Of a stretch of 46,681 nt of DNA, positions 1 to 8,549 are shown one piece after another. The notes under the pieces were generated by a model. That model was not told the origin of the DNA. It did not search any database and worked only from the letters and a program-made list of their open reading frames with translations. This DNA comes from an uncultured Clostridia bacterium (lineage in GTDB: Bacteria; Bacillota; Clostridia; TANB77; CAG-508), in contig CAKPKE010000012.1 in the NCBI GenBank assembly GCA_934167095.1, forward strand, positions 1 to 46,681, read 5' to 3'. The translations under genes were made by a program, and so were the position numbers. Within the stretch, counting starts at the first letter, position 1; each line of letters opens with the position of its first letter.

Positions 1-2
1 TA

Positions 3-65
3 CCAATGTTATTTACACTAATATTTAGTACATTATATAAGAATAGTAAAAAAGATAAAGAGTAA
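3..65 (+). CDS. C-terminal end of a truncated gene (left edge)
   Basis: The frame starting at base 3 is open from the window edge to a TAA at 63-65. It encodes about 20 residues: a hydrophobic stretch followed by a lysine-rich tail, which looks like the end of a membrane protein. The GNAT gene starts 28 bp later on the same strand. This is too short to identify, and chance cannot be excluded in such AT-rich DNA. Confidence 0.4.
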   Translation, partial: PMLFTLIFSTLYKNSKKDKE

Positions 66-93
66 TATAAATTACAAGTTATAGGAGAAATAA

Positions 94-516
94 ATGATAA
101 GAAAATTTGAAAAAAATGATATAAATCCTGTAATGCAAATATGGAAAAATGAAAATATAAAAGCTCATAAATTTATATCAAAAGAATATTGGAAAAATAA
201 TTATAATTATGTAAAAGAAATTTTACCAAATGCAGAAATATATGTTTATGTTTTAAAAGAAAATATTGTAGGATTTATAGGAATAAATGAGAATTATATT
301 GAAGGAATTTTTATTGATACAAATAATCAATGTAAAGGAATGGGAACATCTCTATTGAATAAAGTAAAAGAAAACAGAGATAATTTGACATTAAGTGTAT
401 ATAAGAAAAATATAAATGCTATCAATTTTTATAAAAAGAATGATTTTATAATTACAAGCGAAAATATAGACAAAGATACAGCTGAAATAGAATACACAAT
501 GACTTGGAATAAGTAA
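94..516 (+). CDS. GNAT family N-acetyltransferase (YjaB-like)
   Basis: A 140-residue single-domain acyl-CoA N-acyltransferase. The acetyl-CoA pyrophosphate-binding loop is seen as Q79-x-x-G82-x-G84. A late NAINFYKKNDF block (about 108-118) is the usual strand-helix that closes the GNAT fold. Overall layout and wording resemble the YjaB type of putative acetyltransferases; the substrate cannot be told from sequence. The start ATG follows an AGGAG-type site (83-87). It lies on the side of the serine recombinase that would be inside the integrated element, so it may be cargo. A hairpin with a T-run follows it at 556. Confidence 0.85.
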   Translation: MIRKFEKNDINPVMQIWKNENIKAHKFISKEYWKNNYNYVKEILPNAEIYVYVLKENIVGFIGINENYIEGIFIDTNNQCKGMGTSLLNKVKENRDNLTLSVYKKNINAINFYKKNDFIITSENIDKDTAEIEYTMTWNK

Positions 517-555
517 GAGCCAAATTACAATTTATATAATAGTTTTATAATTTTA

Positions 556-588
556 TAGGGGCGTCAAAATGTCGCCTCTATATTTTTC
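556..588 (+). terminator. Rho-independent terminator after the GNAT gene
   Basis: Inverted repeat TAGGGGCG (556-563) with CGCCTCTA (573-580), one G-T wobble, 9-base loop, then TATTTTTC. It is about 40 bp after the acetyltransferase stop. Confidence 0.7.
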
Positions 589-595
589 AAGTATC

Positions 596-726
596 CTACT
601 AAAAGCCACGCTTTTAGGCGTAAATGGGAGTTCAGGGTGACTCCCTGTTCCTGCAAACTTTAAAAAAGTTTTACTCTATTTCTATATTGTAATTTAAAAT
701 AAAAAGAGATAACAATTCTCTTTTTA
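596..726 (+). repeat. Intergenic stretch of successive short hairpins
   Basis: After the terminator at 556 several more inverted repeats follow: CTAAAAG (599-605) with CTTTTAG (611-617), GGGAGT (626-631) with ACTCCC (640-645), an AAACTTT/AAAGTTT pair near 654-671, and AAAAAGAGA (701-709) with TCTCTTTTT (718-726). The first half is richer in G+C than its surroundings. It could be a small palindromic repeat element, a structured leader of the recombinase operon, or stacked terminators. No coding frame is apparent. Confidence 0.45.
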
Positions 727-768
727 GCATAACATTTACTAAAAGTGTTATGAAGGAGTTAAAAAGTA

Positions 769-984
769 ATGCAAATTACAAATACAGAAATACAAGGAAC
801 GAAGTATGTTCAAATTTATTTGACAGAAGATGAACTCCAGAAAAAAGAAACAAAAGATTTAGTAAAAAAGTATAAACAAGAAAAATATAGCGTGGCTATT
901 TTCGTAACTGGAAAAGAGAATTATCCCGAGATTCTTGAAAAAATAATTACGAAGCAAGTGGAATTAAACAAAAATGTATGCTAA
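769..984 (+). CDS. Small hypothetical protein upstream of serine recombinase
   Basis: A 71-residue ORF with a GAAGGAG ribosome site about ten bases before its ATG. The protein is mixed alpha/beta, lysine and glutamate rich, with no membrane segment and no motif I recognise. The recombinase start follows 40 bp later, so the two are probably co-transcribed. Small ORFs directly ahead of large serine recombinases are common in integrative elements; a role in regulating or directing recombination is only a guess. Confidence 0.6.
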   Translation: MQITNTEIQGTKYVQIYLTEDELQKKETKDLVKKYKQEKYSVAIFVTGKENYPEILEKIITKQVELNKNVC

Positions 985-1024
985 CATGAAAACAAGCAAT
1001 ATCAGGCGAGATTTGGAGGATAAT

Positions 1025-2597
1025 ATGACAGTTGTACGGATATTGTAGATTGTCTAGAGATGAAGATAAAGAAAACTATGCAAGTATTGAAGAACAGAAA
1101 AGAATTATTCAAGACTATGCAATTTCTCGTAATTGGACTATCTCAGACTTCTACATAGATGACAATGTTTCGGGATATACATTTAACAGACCTGCATTTT
1201 CAAAAATGATTGAAAAAGTAAAAGGAGGAAAAATTGATGTAGTCATAGCAAAGGATTTATCGAGAATTGGAAGACATAACGGACGAGTATTAGTTTTAAT
1301 AGATGAGTTTAAGAATATTCAAAAGAATTTAATATTAGTTTCTGAAATGGGTGGAACTTATGATGTTTTAAATGATAGAGATGATACTATTGGAATAACA
1401 ACATGGTTTAATGAAAGATATGTTAAAGATTGTTCAAGAAAAACTAGAGATCACATGTATTCTAAACAAAAAACAGGAAGATTAATTATGGGAAATTATT
1501 ATGGATATATAAAAAATCCAGAGGATATAACAAAGCTATATGTTGATGAAGAACTACGACCTGTTATAGAATTGATATATAAGCTATATACCGAAGAAGG
1601 AATTGGAAGAAAGAAAATTTGCGATATTCTAAATAGTAAATATAATTATCCAACTCCATCAGTTTACTATCAAATGAAACACTTGGAAAGAGGCAGAATA
1701 TATAAACATCCTGTTCAAAAATTATGGTCCACATATATGGTAAGAAATATTTTAGAGAATGATGTATATTGTGGCACACTTAGAACTCATAAGAAAAAGA
1801 CTGTATCCATAAGAGGTAAAGCAATAAAGCTTCCAGAGGAAGAACATTTTGTATTTGAAAATCATCATGAAGCAATTATATCTAAAGAAACATTTAACTT
1901 AGCTCAAGAAATAAGAAAAAGAAAATTAAATACAAAAAGTACATCAAGTACGAGAAAAAGAAATTATTACTTTTCAGGACTTTGCAGATGTGGTGATTGT
2001 GGTTTGGGAGTAAGTGGCATAACTATAACTAGAAAACAATCTCAAAAGGGCTATGAATGTTCACAATATAGAATTTATGGTAAAGCTAGATGTAAATGCC
2101 ATGAAATTAAAGAATCAGACATGATTATACATTTTAAAGAATTTTTAAAATTTACTAAAAATAAATACATAGATGAAATAAATAAAATACAGCTCCAAAC
2201 AAAAACTAATGCTAAAACAAATAATAAAGAAAAAATCAAATTTGAAATAGAAAACTTAAATGCTGAATACAAAGTTTTAATTAGTCAAAAAATTAAAGAT
2301 TTAACTAACACTACAAATGAGTATCAACGAGAAATGATTGAAAATATATATAAAGAATTGGAAAAAGATAAAACTAATCGCATAGAACAATTACAAAAAT
2401 TATTAGAGCAACAACAAGAAGATTTAGACACAGAAAAAATAAAAAAATTAAAAACAGCAATAGAATATTTTGATGATATTTTAAAATCTAACGAGCCCAA
2501 TAGATATATTTTAGAGTGTTTAATTGATAAAATATGGATTTATCACGATAAAAGTGTGAAATTCGAGCTAAAACCTGAAATTAGCCGATTAATATAA
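1025..2597 (+). CDS. Large serine recombinase, start separated by an in-frame CGG (+1 shift)
   Basis: Site-specific recombinase of the large serine family, expected to integrate and excise the element. The best start is ATG 1025, five bases after GGAGG (1015-1019). In that frame only Met-Thr-Val-Val are read before CGG (1037-1039), and a stop follows two codons later. Skipping C1037 gives Gly-Tyr-Cys-Arg-Leu-Ser, which places the catalytic serine at residue 10, the classical position, and runs open for 523 residues. A TTG start at 1032 would also read the main frame but sits 12 bases from the ribosome site and lacks the first strand residues. Domains: resolvase catalytic domain (about 1-150), recombinase domain (about 160-290), zinc ribbon with paired cysteines (about 315-360), coiled coil (about 385-480) and a short C-terminal beta region. 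Confidence 0.88.
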
Positions 2598-2610
2598 TAT
2601 CCCCAAATTG
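2598..2610. other. Probable attachment-site junction inside a peroxiredoxin gene
   Basis: The recombinase stop is at 2595-2597 and recognisable peroxiredoxin coding sequence begins at 2611 (Lys-Asp-Phe-Thr-Pro-Val-Cys). The intervening bases match neither well. Large serine recombinases usually lie at the very end of their element next to one att site, so an element/host junction here is a reasonable inference. The exact crossover cannot be fixed without the other end. Confidence 0.6.
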
Positions 2611-3327
2611 AAGGATTTTACCCCTGTTTGTACAACAGAAATGATAGCCTTTTCAAAAGCAGAACCATATTTTTCTGGTGTAAATTGCAAACTTTTAGGA
2701 CTCAGTATAGATAGTAATCCATCACATTTAGCATGGATTTATGATATATATAATAAAACTGGAGTGAAAATTACATTTCCTATTATTGCTGACAGAAATG
2801 GAGAAATTGCAAGAAAATATGGAATGATATCAAGTGCTGTGTCGAACACAGAAACAGTAAGAAATGTTTTTATAATAGATGAAAAACAAATAGTAAGAGC
2901 AATTTTAGTTTATCCACTTACAATAGGAAGAAATATATCTGAAATATTAAGAATTGTAAGAGCTTTGCAGGCAGTAGATGCCAATAATTTAGTTGCTCCT
3001 GCAAATTGGATCCCTTGTGAAAAAATGGTAGTAAAATCACCTCAAACATATCAAAAGCTTGAAGAGAGAGTAAATGAAATTGAAGAAAATAAAAATGGAA
3101 TGAATTGGTATTTATCATTTAAAAATCCGATAAATTGTGAAAACAATGAAATTGAAACAAGTAATAATGAGTATGTTTCTGGATATAGAAAAAATATTGA
3201 ATTAAATGAAAATAGAAATTATGCAGATAGGATAAATGGTGTTGTAAATAAGAATGGAAATGATAAGTTAAAAAATAATACTAATATTAGAAATCAACAA
3301 ACTTTGCAGTGGAAAAATTTTAGGTAG
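2608..3327 (+). pseudogene. 3' part of a Prx6-type peroxiredoxin, split by the element
   Basis: Homology to 1-Cys/Prx6-type peroxiredoxins starts abruptly at the active-site motif DFTPVCTTE (peroxidatic Cys just inside) and continues through the LLGLSID, SHLAWIYDI, FPIIAD, TVRNVFIID and YPLTIGRNI blocks to the family's WYLSFKNP end. About 40-45 N-terminal residues that form the first part of the thioredoxin fold are absent. A low-complexity Asn/Glu-rich tail of about 65 residues follows the domain. The TTG at 2608 has no ribosome site. The simplest reading is an interrupted gene whose 5' half lies beyond the other end of the element; precise excision could restore it. Confidence 0.82.
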
Positions 3328-3436
3328 TGTGATATAATTTTTTTATGAAATATTGAAAGATAAAAATTTATAAATAAATTATATTGGAAAATAAAGCTAC
3401 TAAAATTTTTAGACTAATTCTAAAGGGGATTGTTTT

Positions 3437-3745
3437 ATGGGAACTAAAGAAGAATGGGAAGAAATAGAAAAATCGTATACAAAAAGAGGCGAAGAAATAA
3501 AAAAGCAATATGGCTTTGATATTCTGCAAGTAGATAAAGATTCTGAAGAAACGAAGAAAAAAATCGCAACAGCAAATAAAAAATTAGAAAAATTCTTTAA
3601 AATTGTTGCTGTTATGAGTATTGTATTATTTTTATTAGATATTGTGTTTTGTGGACTATTATTTAGATATATGAAAAAAAGAACAGATTATGAATTACAA
3701 CAAAGAAAGCAAACAGAATTAACTCTAAATGAGCAAAATTTATAA
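3437..3745 (+). CDS. Small single-span membrane protein, unknown function
   Basis: 102 residues. The N-terminal half is charged and helical, with a coiled-coil look. One strong hydrophobic segment lies at about 56-78, followed by a short basic and Gln-rich tail. AAAGGGG precedes the ATG. The DUF1540 gene follows 46 bp downstream. I recognise no family. Confidence 0.65.
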   Translation: MGTKEEWEEIEKSYTKRGEEIKKQYGFDILQVDKDSEETKKKIATANKKLEKFFKIVAVMSIVLFLLDIVFCGLLFRYMKKRTDYELQQRKQTELTLNEQNL

Positions 3746-3791
3746 TAATTCTCAAAAAAATAGACAAAATAATTTTTAAAGGAGGATTATT

Positions 3792-3977
3792 ATGAAACAA
3801 ACAAATAAAGAAAATCAAACAATAAATTGCACAGTAACATCTTGCAAATATAATAATAATCAAAGACAGCTTTGTAATTTGGAACATATAATTGTCACAC
3901 CTGTTCAAGGAATGGAAACAAATGAGCCAGATGAGTCAATGTGCTCAAGCTATAAAAACGGAAAAGAAGGCAACTAA
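3792..3977 (+). CDS. DUF1540 domain small cysteine protein
   Basis: 61 residues with four cysteines (C13, C18, C28, C51) in the pattern of the DUF1540 family, where an Ile-x-Cys-x-Val-x-x-Cys start and a later Cys pair probably bind metal. These proteins are frequent in spore-forming Clostridia; the function is not established. AAAGGAGGATTATTATG is a strong start signal. The stop codon lies within the loop of the terminator. Confidence 0.8.
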   Translation: MKQTNKENQTINCTVTSCKYNNNQRQLCNLEHIIVTPVQGMETNEPDESMCSSYKNGKEGN

Positions 3978-3990
3978 AGGCCTTCTTTTT
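3965..3990 (+). terminator. Terminator overlapping the DUF1540 stop codon
   Basis: AGAAGGC (3965-3971) pairs with GCCTTCT (3980-3986), the loop contains the TAA stop, and a T-run follows. Confidence 0.8.
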
Positions 3991-4127
3991 ATATAATAGG
4001 AATGTCATGCTGTCTTTTCTATTATATAAAATATTGCACAGAAAATTTATTTTATAAATTTTCAATTTTATAGAGAGGAATAGATAGTATAGTAAAGATT
4101 GAAAATTTTCAGATTTGTTCTAGATTT

Positions 4128-4202
4128 TGGTTGGGGTACTAAGATTCGAACTTAGGAATGTCGGAGTCAGAGTCCGATGCCTTACCGCTTGGCTATACCC
4201 CA
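4128..4202 (-). tRNA. tRNA-Gln (anticodon CTG)
   Basis: On the minus strand the acceptor TGGGGTA pairs with TACCCCA, followed by discriminator A and an encoded CCA. The D arm is GCC/GGC, the anticodon arm TCGGA/TCCGA has loop CTCTGAC (anticodon CTG, reading CAG), and the T arm CTAAG/CTTAG has loop TTCGAAT. Total 75 nt. An extended -10-like TGCTATTAT lies just upstream on the minus strand (about 4220-4227). The flanks 3991-4127 and 4203-4246 contain only AT-rich inverted repeats and no gene. Confidence 0.95.
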
Positions 4203-4246
4203 ATATTTATTTCTTAAGTATAATAGCACACTTTTTATAAAAAAGC

Positions 4247-4275
4247 TAGACTAAAAATAATAAATTGTATATAAT
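4247..4275 (+). promoter_or_regulatory. SigA-type promoter for the polysaccharide deacetylase gene
   Basis: -35 TAGACT (4247-4252), 17-base spacer, -10 TATAAT (4270-4275), 24 bp before the ATG at 4300. Confidence 0.55.
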
Positions 4276-4299
4276 AAAGTAAAATTTTAGGGGGATATT

Positions 4300-5568
4300 A
4301 TGAGAAGAAGAAATAATAGAAGAACAAAGAAAAATGTTAAGCCTGTAATAATTGTTATAGCCGTTATTGTAATTTTAGCTATAATTTTTGCTATTACTAA
4401 AATTATTATAGAAAATAATACAATGCCCGAAATAGCTTTAAAAGGTGATGAAAAAATAGAGTTAAATATTGGCGAAGAATATAATGAAGAGGGCGCAGAG
4501 GCAACATATAAAGGTAATAAAATTGAGTATGAAACAATAGGAAAAGTAAATAAAGATATTCCTGGAGAATATAAAATTGAATATAAAGCAAGCATTAAAA
4601 ACAAAGAGGTTCAAAAGGAAAGAATTGTTAAAGTTATTGATAATGTTGCTCCAATAATAGTGTTAAAAGGTGAAAGCAAAATTTCTGTAAATAAAGAAAA
4701 TGAATATGAGGAAAGTGGCTATACAGCAAGTGATAATGTTGATGGAGATATAACAAATAAAGTTGAAATTGCCACAAATTTAAATATAAATAAAGCTGGT
4801 AGTTATGAAATAAAATATAGTGTTTTAGATTCTGCTGGAAATAAAGCAGAAGCAATAAGAACTGTAGAAGTTGTAGAAAAAAAGTATTCAAAGGAAAAGT
4901 TAAAAAATGGACTTCCTGTGCTTATGTATCATTTCTTTTATGACAAAAATGATGGTAAGACTCCAACAAGTAAGCTTGATAATAACTATATGGAAATTTC
5001 GGATTTTGAAAATCAAATAAAATATCTTTCTGAAAATAATTTTTATTTTCCAACATGGGAAGAAGTTGAAAATTATATTGATGGAAAAATCAATTTGCCA
5101 GATAAAAGTGTAGTCATTACTATTGATGACGGAGATGAATCTTTCTTTACATATGCACTTCCAATAATTGAAAAATATGATGTAAAAGCTACTGAATTTA
5201 TAATAACTTCATGGTATGGATGGCTTTGTGATAAATATCCTTCTAAAAATATGTATTACGAATCTCATTCAGATAAAATGCATGAGGGAGCCTCAAATGG
5301 AAAAAGTGTAATGCTCTCATGGTCGTATGATAAAATTTTAGAAGATGTAAAAAAATCAAGTGATATTCTTAAAGGAGCAACAATTTTTTGCTATCCTTTT
5401 GGACAATATAATGATTTGGACAAAAAAGTGCTAAAAGATGCAGGATATAAGCTTGCATTTACAACAAAATATGGAAGAGTTTATAAAGGCAGTGATAAAT
5501 ATGCACTTTCAAGAATAAGAACAACAAGAAATATGAGTTTAAGCGAATTTAAATCAATGGTAAATTAG
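4300..5568 (+). CDS. Membrane-anchored polysaccharide deacetylase with two Ig-like domains
   Basis: 422 residues. A very basic N-terminus is followed by one transmembrane helix (about 14-37), then two DUF5011-type Ig-like repeats (about 45-110 and 113-190), each with the GEYxIEYxA/AGSYEIKY signature. The C-terminal catalytic domain is NodB-like. Its motif 1 reads Thr-Ile-Asp-Asp-Gly (274-278). The metal-binding histidines are in H323-x4-H328. A later CYPFGQYN block fits motif 3. It should act outside the cell on N-acetylated wall glycan or a surface polymer. The start follows TTTTAGGGGG. The ylmH gene begins 9 bp after the stop, so both share a transcript. Confidence 0.88.
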   Translation: MRRRNNRRTKKNVKPVIIVIAVIVILAIIFAITKIIIENNTMPEIALKGDEKIELNIGEEYNEEGAEATYKGNKIEYETIGKVNKDIPGEYKIEYKASIKNKEVQKERIVKVIDNVAPIIVLKGESKISVNKENEYEESGYTASDNVDGDITNKVEIATNLNINKAGSYEIKYSVLDSAGNKAEAIRTVEVVEKKYSKEKLKNGLPVLMYHFFYDKNDGKTPTSKLDNNYMEISDFENQIKYLSENNFYFPTWEEVENYIDGKINLPDKSVVITIDDGDESFFTYALPIIEKYDVKATEFIITSWYGWLCDKYPSKNMYYESHSDKMHEGASNGKSVMLSWSYDKILEDVKKSSDILKGATIFCYPFGQYNDLDKKVLKDAGYKLAFTTKYGRVYKGSDKYALSRIRTTRNMSLSEFKSMVN

Positions 5569-5577
5569 GAAAAATAT

Positions 5578-6384
5578 ATGGACAGAGAAGTAATTTTAAA
5601 TAAGTATGAAGATGAAGAAAAAATATTTGTAGCGCAAGTTTTAGACAAAATAAGACTTGCCAAAACAAGAAATCAAATTGTTGAAACAGACTTTTTAGAT
5701 ATGTATAAACAAAAAATTGCAAAAGAATTGCTTTGTGCAAATAAAGAAAAAAATTATACATTTTATAAAGTGGACGAAAATTTGGATAAAGCATTGTTAT
5801 TTGTGTATCCTGAAAAGTATAAAGTTTTATTTGATGAAGAAAAAATAGATTATTCTAAATATATAAATATAATAAGAATAAAACTTCCTAATGAATTAAA
5901 AGAAAAATATAGCCATAAAGATTACTTAAGTGGAATTATGAAATTGGGAATAAAAAGAGAAAAAATTGGTGACATAATTGTTTTTTATGATAGTGCTGAT
6001 ATAATTGTAAAAAGTGATATTTGTGAATATATATTTGAAAATCTAAAAACTCTTACAAGATTTAGCAAGGCAACATTTAGTATAGAAAATATATCTAACC
6101 TAAGAAAACCTCAAATAAATGTTGAAACTAAAAGAATAACTGTTTCTTCGGTAAGATTAGATAATGTAGTTTCAGAGATTGCTAATTGCTCAAGAACAGA
6201 AGCTAGCAATTTAATTAAAGAACAGCGTGTATACATAAATTATGAAAAAGAAGATAGAAATTCTAGATTTTTAAATGAAAATGATATTATTGTTTTAAGA
6301 GGAAAAGGAAAATTCAAAATTTCCAAAATGCTTGGAGAAACGAAAAAAGGAAAAGTTGCTCTAGAAATAGAACACTATGTCTAA
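5578..6384 (+). CDS. ylmH: YlmH-like S4-domain RNA-binding protein
   Basis: 268 residues, the usual YlmH length. The N-terminal and central parts match the YlmH layout (conserved block with SHKDYLSGIMKLGIKREKIGD at about 117-137). The C-terminal S4 domain (about 190-250) carries RLDNVVSEIANCSRTEASNLI and the NENDIIVLRGKGKF strand. S4 proteins bind structured RNA, and YlmH homologues have been linked to rescue of stalled large ribosomal subunits; that role is family knowledge, not visible here. In many Firmicutes ylmH sits in the division cluster, but here it follows a deacetylase gene. Confidence 0.88.
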   Translation: MDREVILNKYEDEEKIFVAQVLDKIRLAKTRNQIVETDFLDMYKQKIAKELLCANKEKNYTFYKVDENLDKALLFVYPEKYKVLFDEEKIDYSKYINIIRIKLPNELKEKYSHKDYLSGIMKLGIKREKIGDIIVFYDSADIIVKSDICEYIFENLKTLTRFSKATFSIENISNLRKPQINVETKRITVSSVRLDNVVSEIANCSRTEASNLIKEQRVYINYEKEDRNSRFLNENDIIVLRGKGKFKISKMLGETKKGKVALEIEHYV

Positions 6385-6423
6385 AAATGTCGATAAAATA
6401 ATACAAAATATAATAAAAATAGA

Positions 6424-6452
6424 TTGACAATGTAAAACATCTGTTCTATAAT
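6424..6452 (+). promoter_or_regulatory. Consensus promoter with an embedded LexA-like operator for dinB
   Basis: -35 TTGACA (6424-6429) and -10 TATAAT (6447-6452), both perfect, with a 17-base spacer. The spacer holds AAAACATCTGTTCT (6434-6447), which matches 10 of 14 positions of the Firmicutes LexA box CGAACATATGTTCG. A repressor bound there would block polymerase, as expected for an SOS gene. Confidence 0.75.
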
Positions 6453-6468
6453 TGCGGTGGTGAATGTG

Positions 6469-7689
6469 ATGGAACGATTGATTTTATATATAGATGTGAA
6501 TAATGCATTTTTGTCGTGGACAGCAACTGAAAAATTAAATAATGGGGAAGAAACAGATATTAGAAATATTCCAGCAGTAATTGGTGGAGATGAAGAAAAA
6601 AGAAGCGGTATTGTGCTTGCAAAAAGTCAGCTTGCAAAAGAATTTGGAATAAAAACAGGCGAAACTTTGTATTCTGCTAGAAAAAAATGTCCTGTAATCA
6701 AAGTGTATCCAAGTAATTTTGAAATATATAGAAAATATTCTGATGCAATGATAGAAATTTTAAAAAGGTATACAGACAAAATTGAAAGAATGTCTATTGA
6801 TGAATGTGCAATAGATTTAACAAATTTTATTCAAAAAAATGAAAAGATTGAAGATGTTGCAAAAGAAATCTCAGACACAATAAAAAATGAATTAAAATTT
6901 ACTGTAAATATTGGTGTTTCACATAATAAGATGCTTGCAAAAATGGCATCCGATTTTGAAAAGCCAGATAAAATTCATACATTATATGAAAACGAAATAA
7001 AAGAAAAAATGTGGAAATTGCCAGTAAGTGAACTATTAATGGTGGGCAGAAAAACTGCCGAAAAATTAAATCTAATTGGAATTTACAAAATTGGAGAACT
7101 GGCTTCAAGAAATGAAAAAGATATAATAAGAAGATTTGGAAAACTTGGAAAAACAATATGGGAATATGCAAATGGAATTGATAATTCTCCAGTCAAACCT
7201 AATGATGATATACCTAAAGGAATAGGCAATTCTGTAACTCTTCCACATGACGAAAAAAATTTAGATAAATTAAATGAGGTTCTTTTAGCGTTATGTGAGC
7301 AAGTTGCATATAGGCTTAGAAAACAAAAAATGAAAACTAAAACAGTAAATGTACAAATAAAAAATAATGAGTTTCAAAATTTTTCACACCAAAGAAAAAT
7401 GCAAGAGGAAACTGATAGCACCAAAATAATTTTTACAGAAGCTAAAAAATTATTGTATGAATTATATAATTCAGCATCTAATAAAAATGTAAGGTTAATT
7501 GGTTTAAGAGTTGATACATCTAATGATGCAAATGAACAAATAACACTTTTTAAAGAAACTAAAGAAGAAAATGAAAAACAAAATAAAGTAGATAAAACAA
7601 TAGATTATCTTAAAGAAAAATATGGCTATGATATGGTTACAAGAGCAGGAAAAATGCATATAGAAAAAATGATAAGATTAAAGGAATAA
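6469..7689 (+). CDS. dinB: Y-family DNA polymerase IV
   Basis: Error-prone translesion polymerase. The preferred start is ATG 6469, 8 bases after GGTGG; an upstream in-frame GTG at 6457 overlaps that site and is less likely. The catalytic acidic residues are D9 (in DVNNAFLSW) and D111-E112 (in MSIDEC). The steric-gate position is F14. The sub-branch with AFLSW in place of the usual FYASVE is common in Firmicutes Y-family proteins. Palm/fingers (about 1-170), thumb with helix-hairpin-helix ELLMVGRKTAEKL (about 185) and little finger (about 240-345) are present. A C-terminal extension of about 50 charged residues lacks a clear beta-clamp motif. folD follows 7 bp later. Confidence 0.9.
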   Translation: MERLILYIDVNNAFLSWTATEKLNNGEETDIRNIPAVIGGDEEKRSGIVLAKSQLAKEFGIKTGETLYSARKKCPVIKVYPSNFEIYRKYSDAMIEILKRYTDKIERMSIDECAIDLTNFIQKNEKIEDVAKEISDTIKNELKFTVNIGVSHNKMLAKMASDFEKPDKIHTLYENEIKEKMWKLPVSELLMVGRKTAEKLNLIGIYKIGELASRNEKDIIRRFGKLGKTIWEYANGIDNSPVKPNDDIPKGIGNSVTLPHDEKNLDKLNEVLLALCEQVAYRLRKQKMKTKTVNVQIKNNEFQNFSHQRKMQEETDSTKIIFTEAKKLLYELYNSASNKNVRLIGLRVDTSNDANEQITLFKETKEENEKQNKVDKTIDYLKEKYGYDMVTRAGKMHIEKMIRLKE

Positions 7690-7696
7690 TAAAATT

Positions 7697-8548
7697 ATGT
7701 GTAAATTAATAAATGGAAAAGAATTAGCAGCACAAATAAGAGCTGAACTAAGAATTGAAAATGAAGAATTAAAGAAAAAGAAAATACAGGCTAAACTTGC
7801 AGTAATACTAGTTGGAAATGATAATGCATCTAAAGTATATGTAAAAAATAAAAGTAAAGCATGTGAAGATGTTGGTATTGAATATGAAGAAATTTTATTA
7901 GATGAATCAACAACAATGGATAAATTACTAAAAATTATTGATAAGTTAAATGAAAGATCTGACATAAACGGAATTCTATTACAAAGTCCAATACCAAAAG
8001 GCTTAGATATACAAAAAGCATTTAACAGAATAAAAGAAGAAAAAGATGTTGATGGATTTAACCCAATAAATGCAGGAAAATTATCAACAGGACAAGATTG
8101 TTTTATTCCTTGTACACCTCTTGGAATAATCAAAATGTTAGAAAAATATAATATAGAAATAGCTGGAAAAAATGCAGTAGTTATAGGAAGAAGTAATATT
8201 GTTGGAAAACCTCTAGCTCAATGTTTATTAAATAAAAATGCAACTGTAACAGTATGCCATTCAAAAACAAAAAATATAAAGGAGATTACAAAACAAGCAG
8301 ACATTTTAATAAGTGCAGTTGGAAAATTAAATATGGTAACGGAAGATTGCATAAAAGATGGTGCTGTTGTTATTGATGTTGGAATGAACAGAAATGAAGA
8401 AGGAAAATTAGTAGGAGATGTTGATTTTGAAAATGTAAGTAAAAAAGCATCTTATATAACACCAGTACCTGGAGGCGTTGGCCCAATGACAATTGCAATG
8501 CTTATGAATAATGTAATAAAAGCTTGTAAAATACAAAAGGGATTATAA
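7697..8548 (+). CDS. folD: Bifunctional methylenetetrahydrofolate dehydrogenase/cyclohydrolase
   Basis: 283 residues, full length for FolD, which converts 5,10-methylene-THF to 10-formyl-THF in the cytoplasm. The catalytic lysine is K52 in Y48-V-K-N-K. The LLQSPIPKGLD, KDVDGFNPIN and GRSNIVGKP blocks (substrate and NADP binding) and the final TPVPGGVGPMTIAML signature are all intact. The stop is one base before the dprA ATG, so translation is probably coupled. Confidence 0.96.
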   Translation: MCKLINGKELAAQIRAELRIENEELKKKKIQAKLAVILVGNDNASKVYVKNKSKACEDVGIEYEEILLDESTTMDKLLKIIDKLNERSDINGILLQSPIPKGLDIQKAFNRIKEEKDVDGFNPINAGKLSTGQDCFIPCTPLGIIKMLEKYNIEIAGKNAVVIGRSNIVGKPLAQCLLNKNATVTVCHSKTKNIKEITKQADILISAVGKLNMVTEDCIKDGAVVIDVGMNRNEEGKLVGDVDFENVSKKASYITPVPGGVGPMTIAMLMNNVIKACKIQKGL

Positions 8549-8549
8549 T

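Noticed and set aside
1171..1283. CGG at 1171 and 1280 in the recombinase as further recoding sites
   Set aside because: Both straddle codons (TCG-GGA and AAC-GGA) and the frame continues normally.
2608..2616. TTG 2608 as the true start of a short peroxiredoxin
   Set aside because: No ribosome site precedes it and the product would lack the first strands of the thioredoxin fold.
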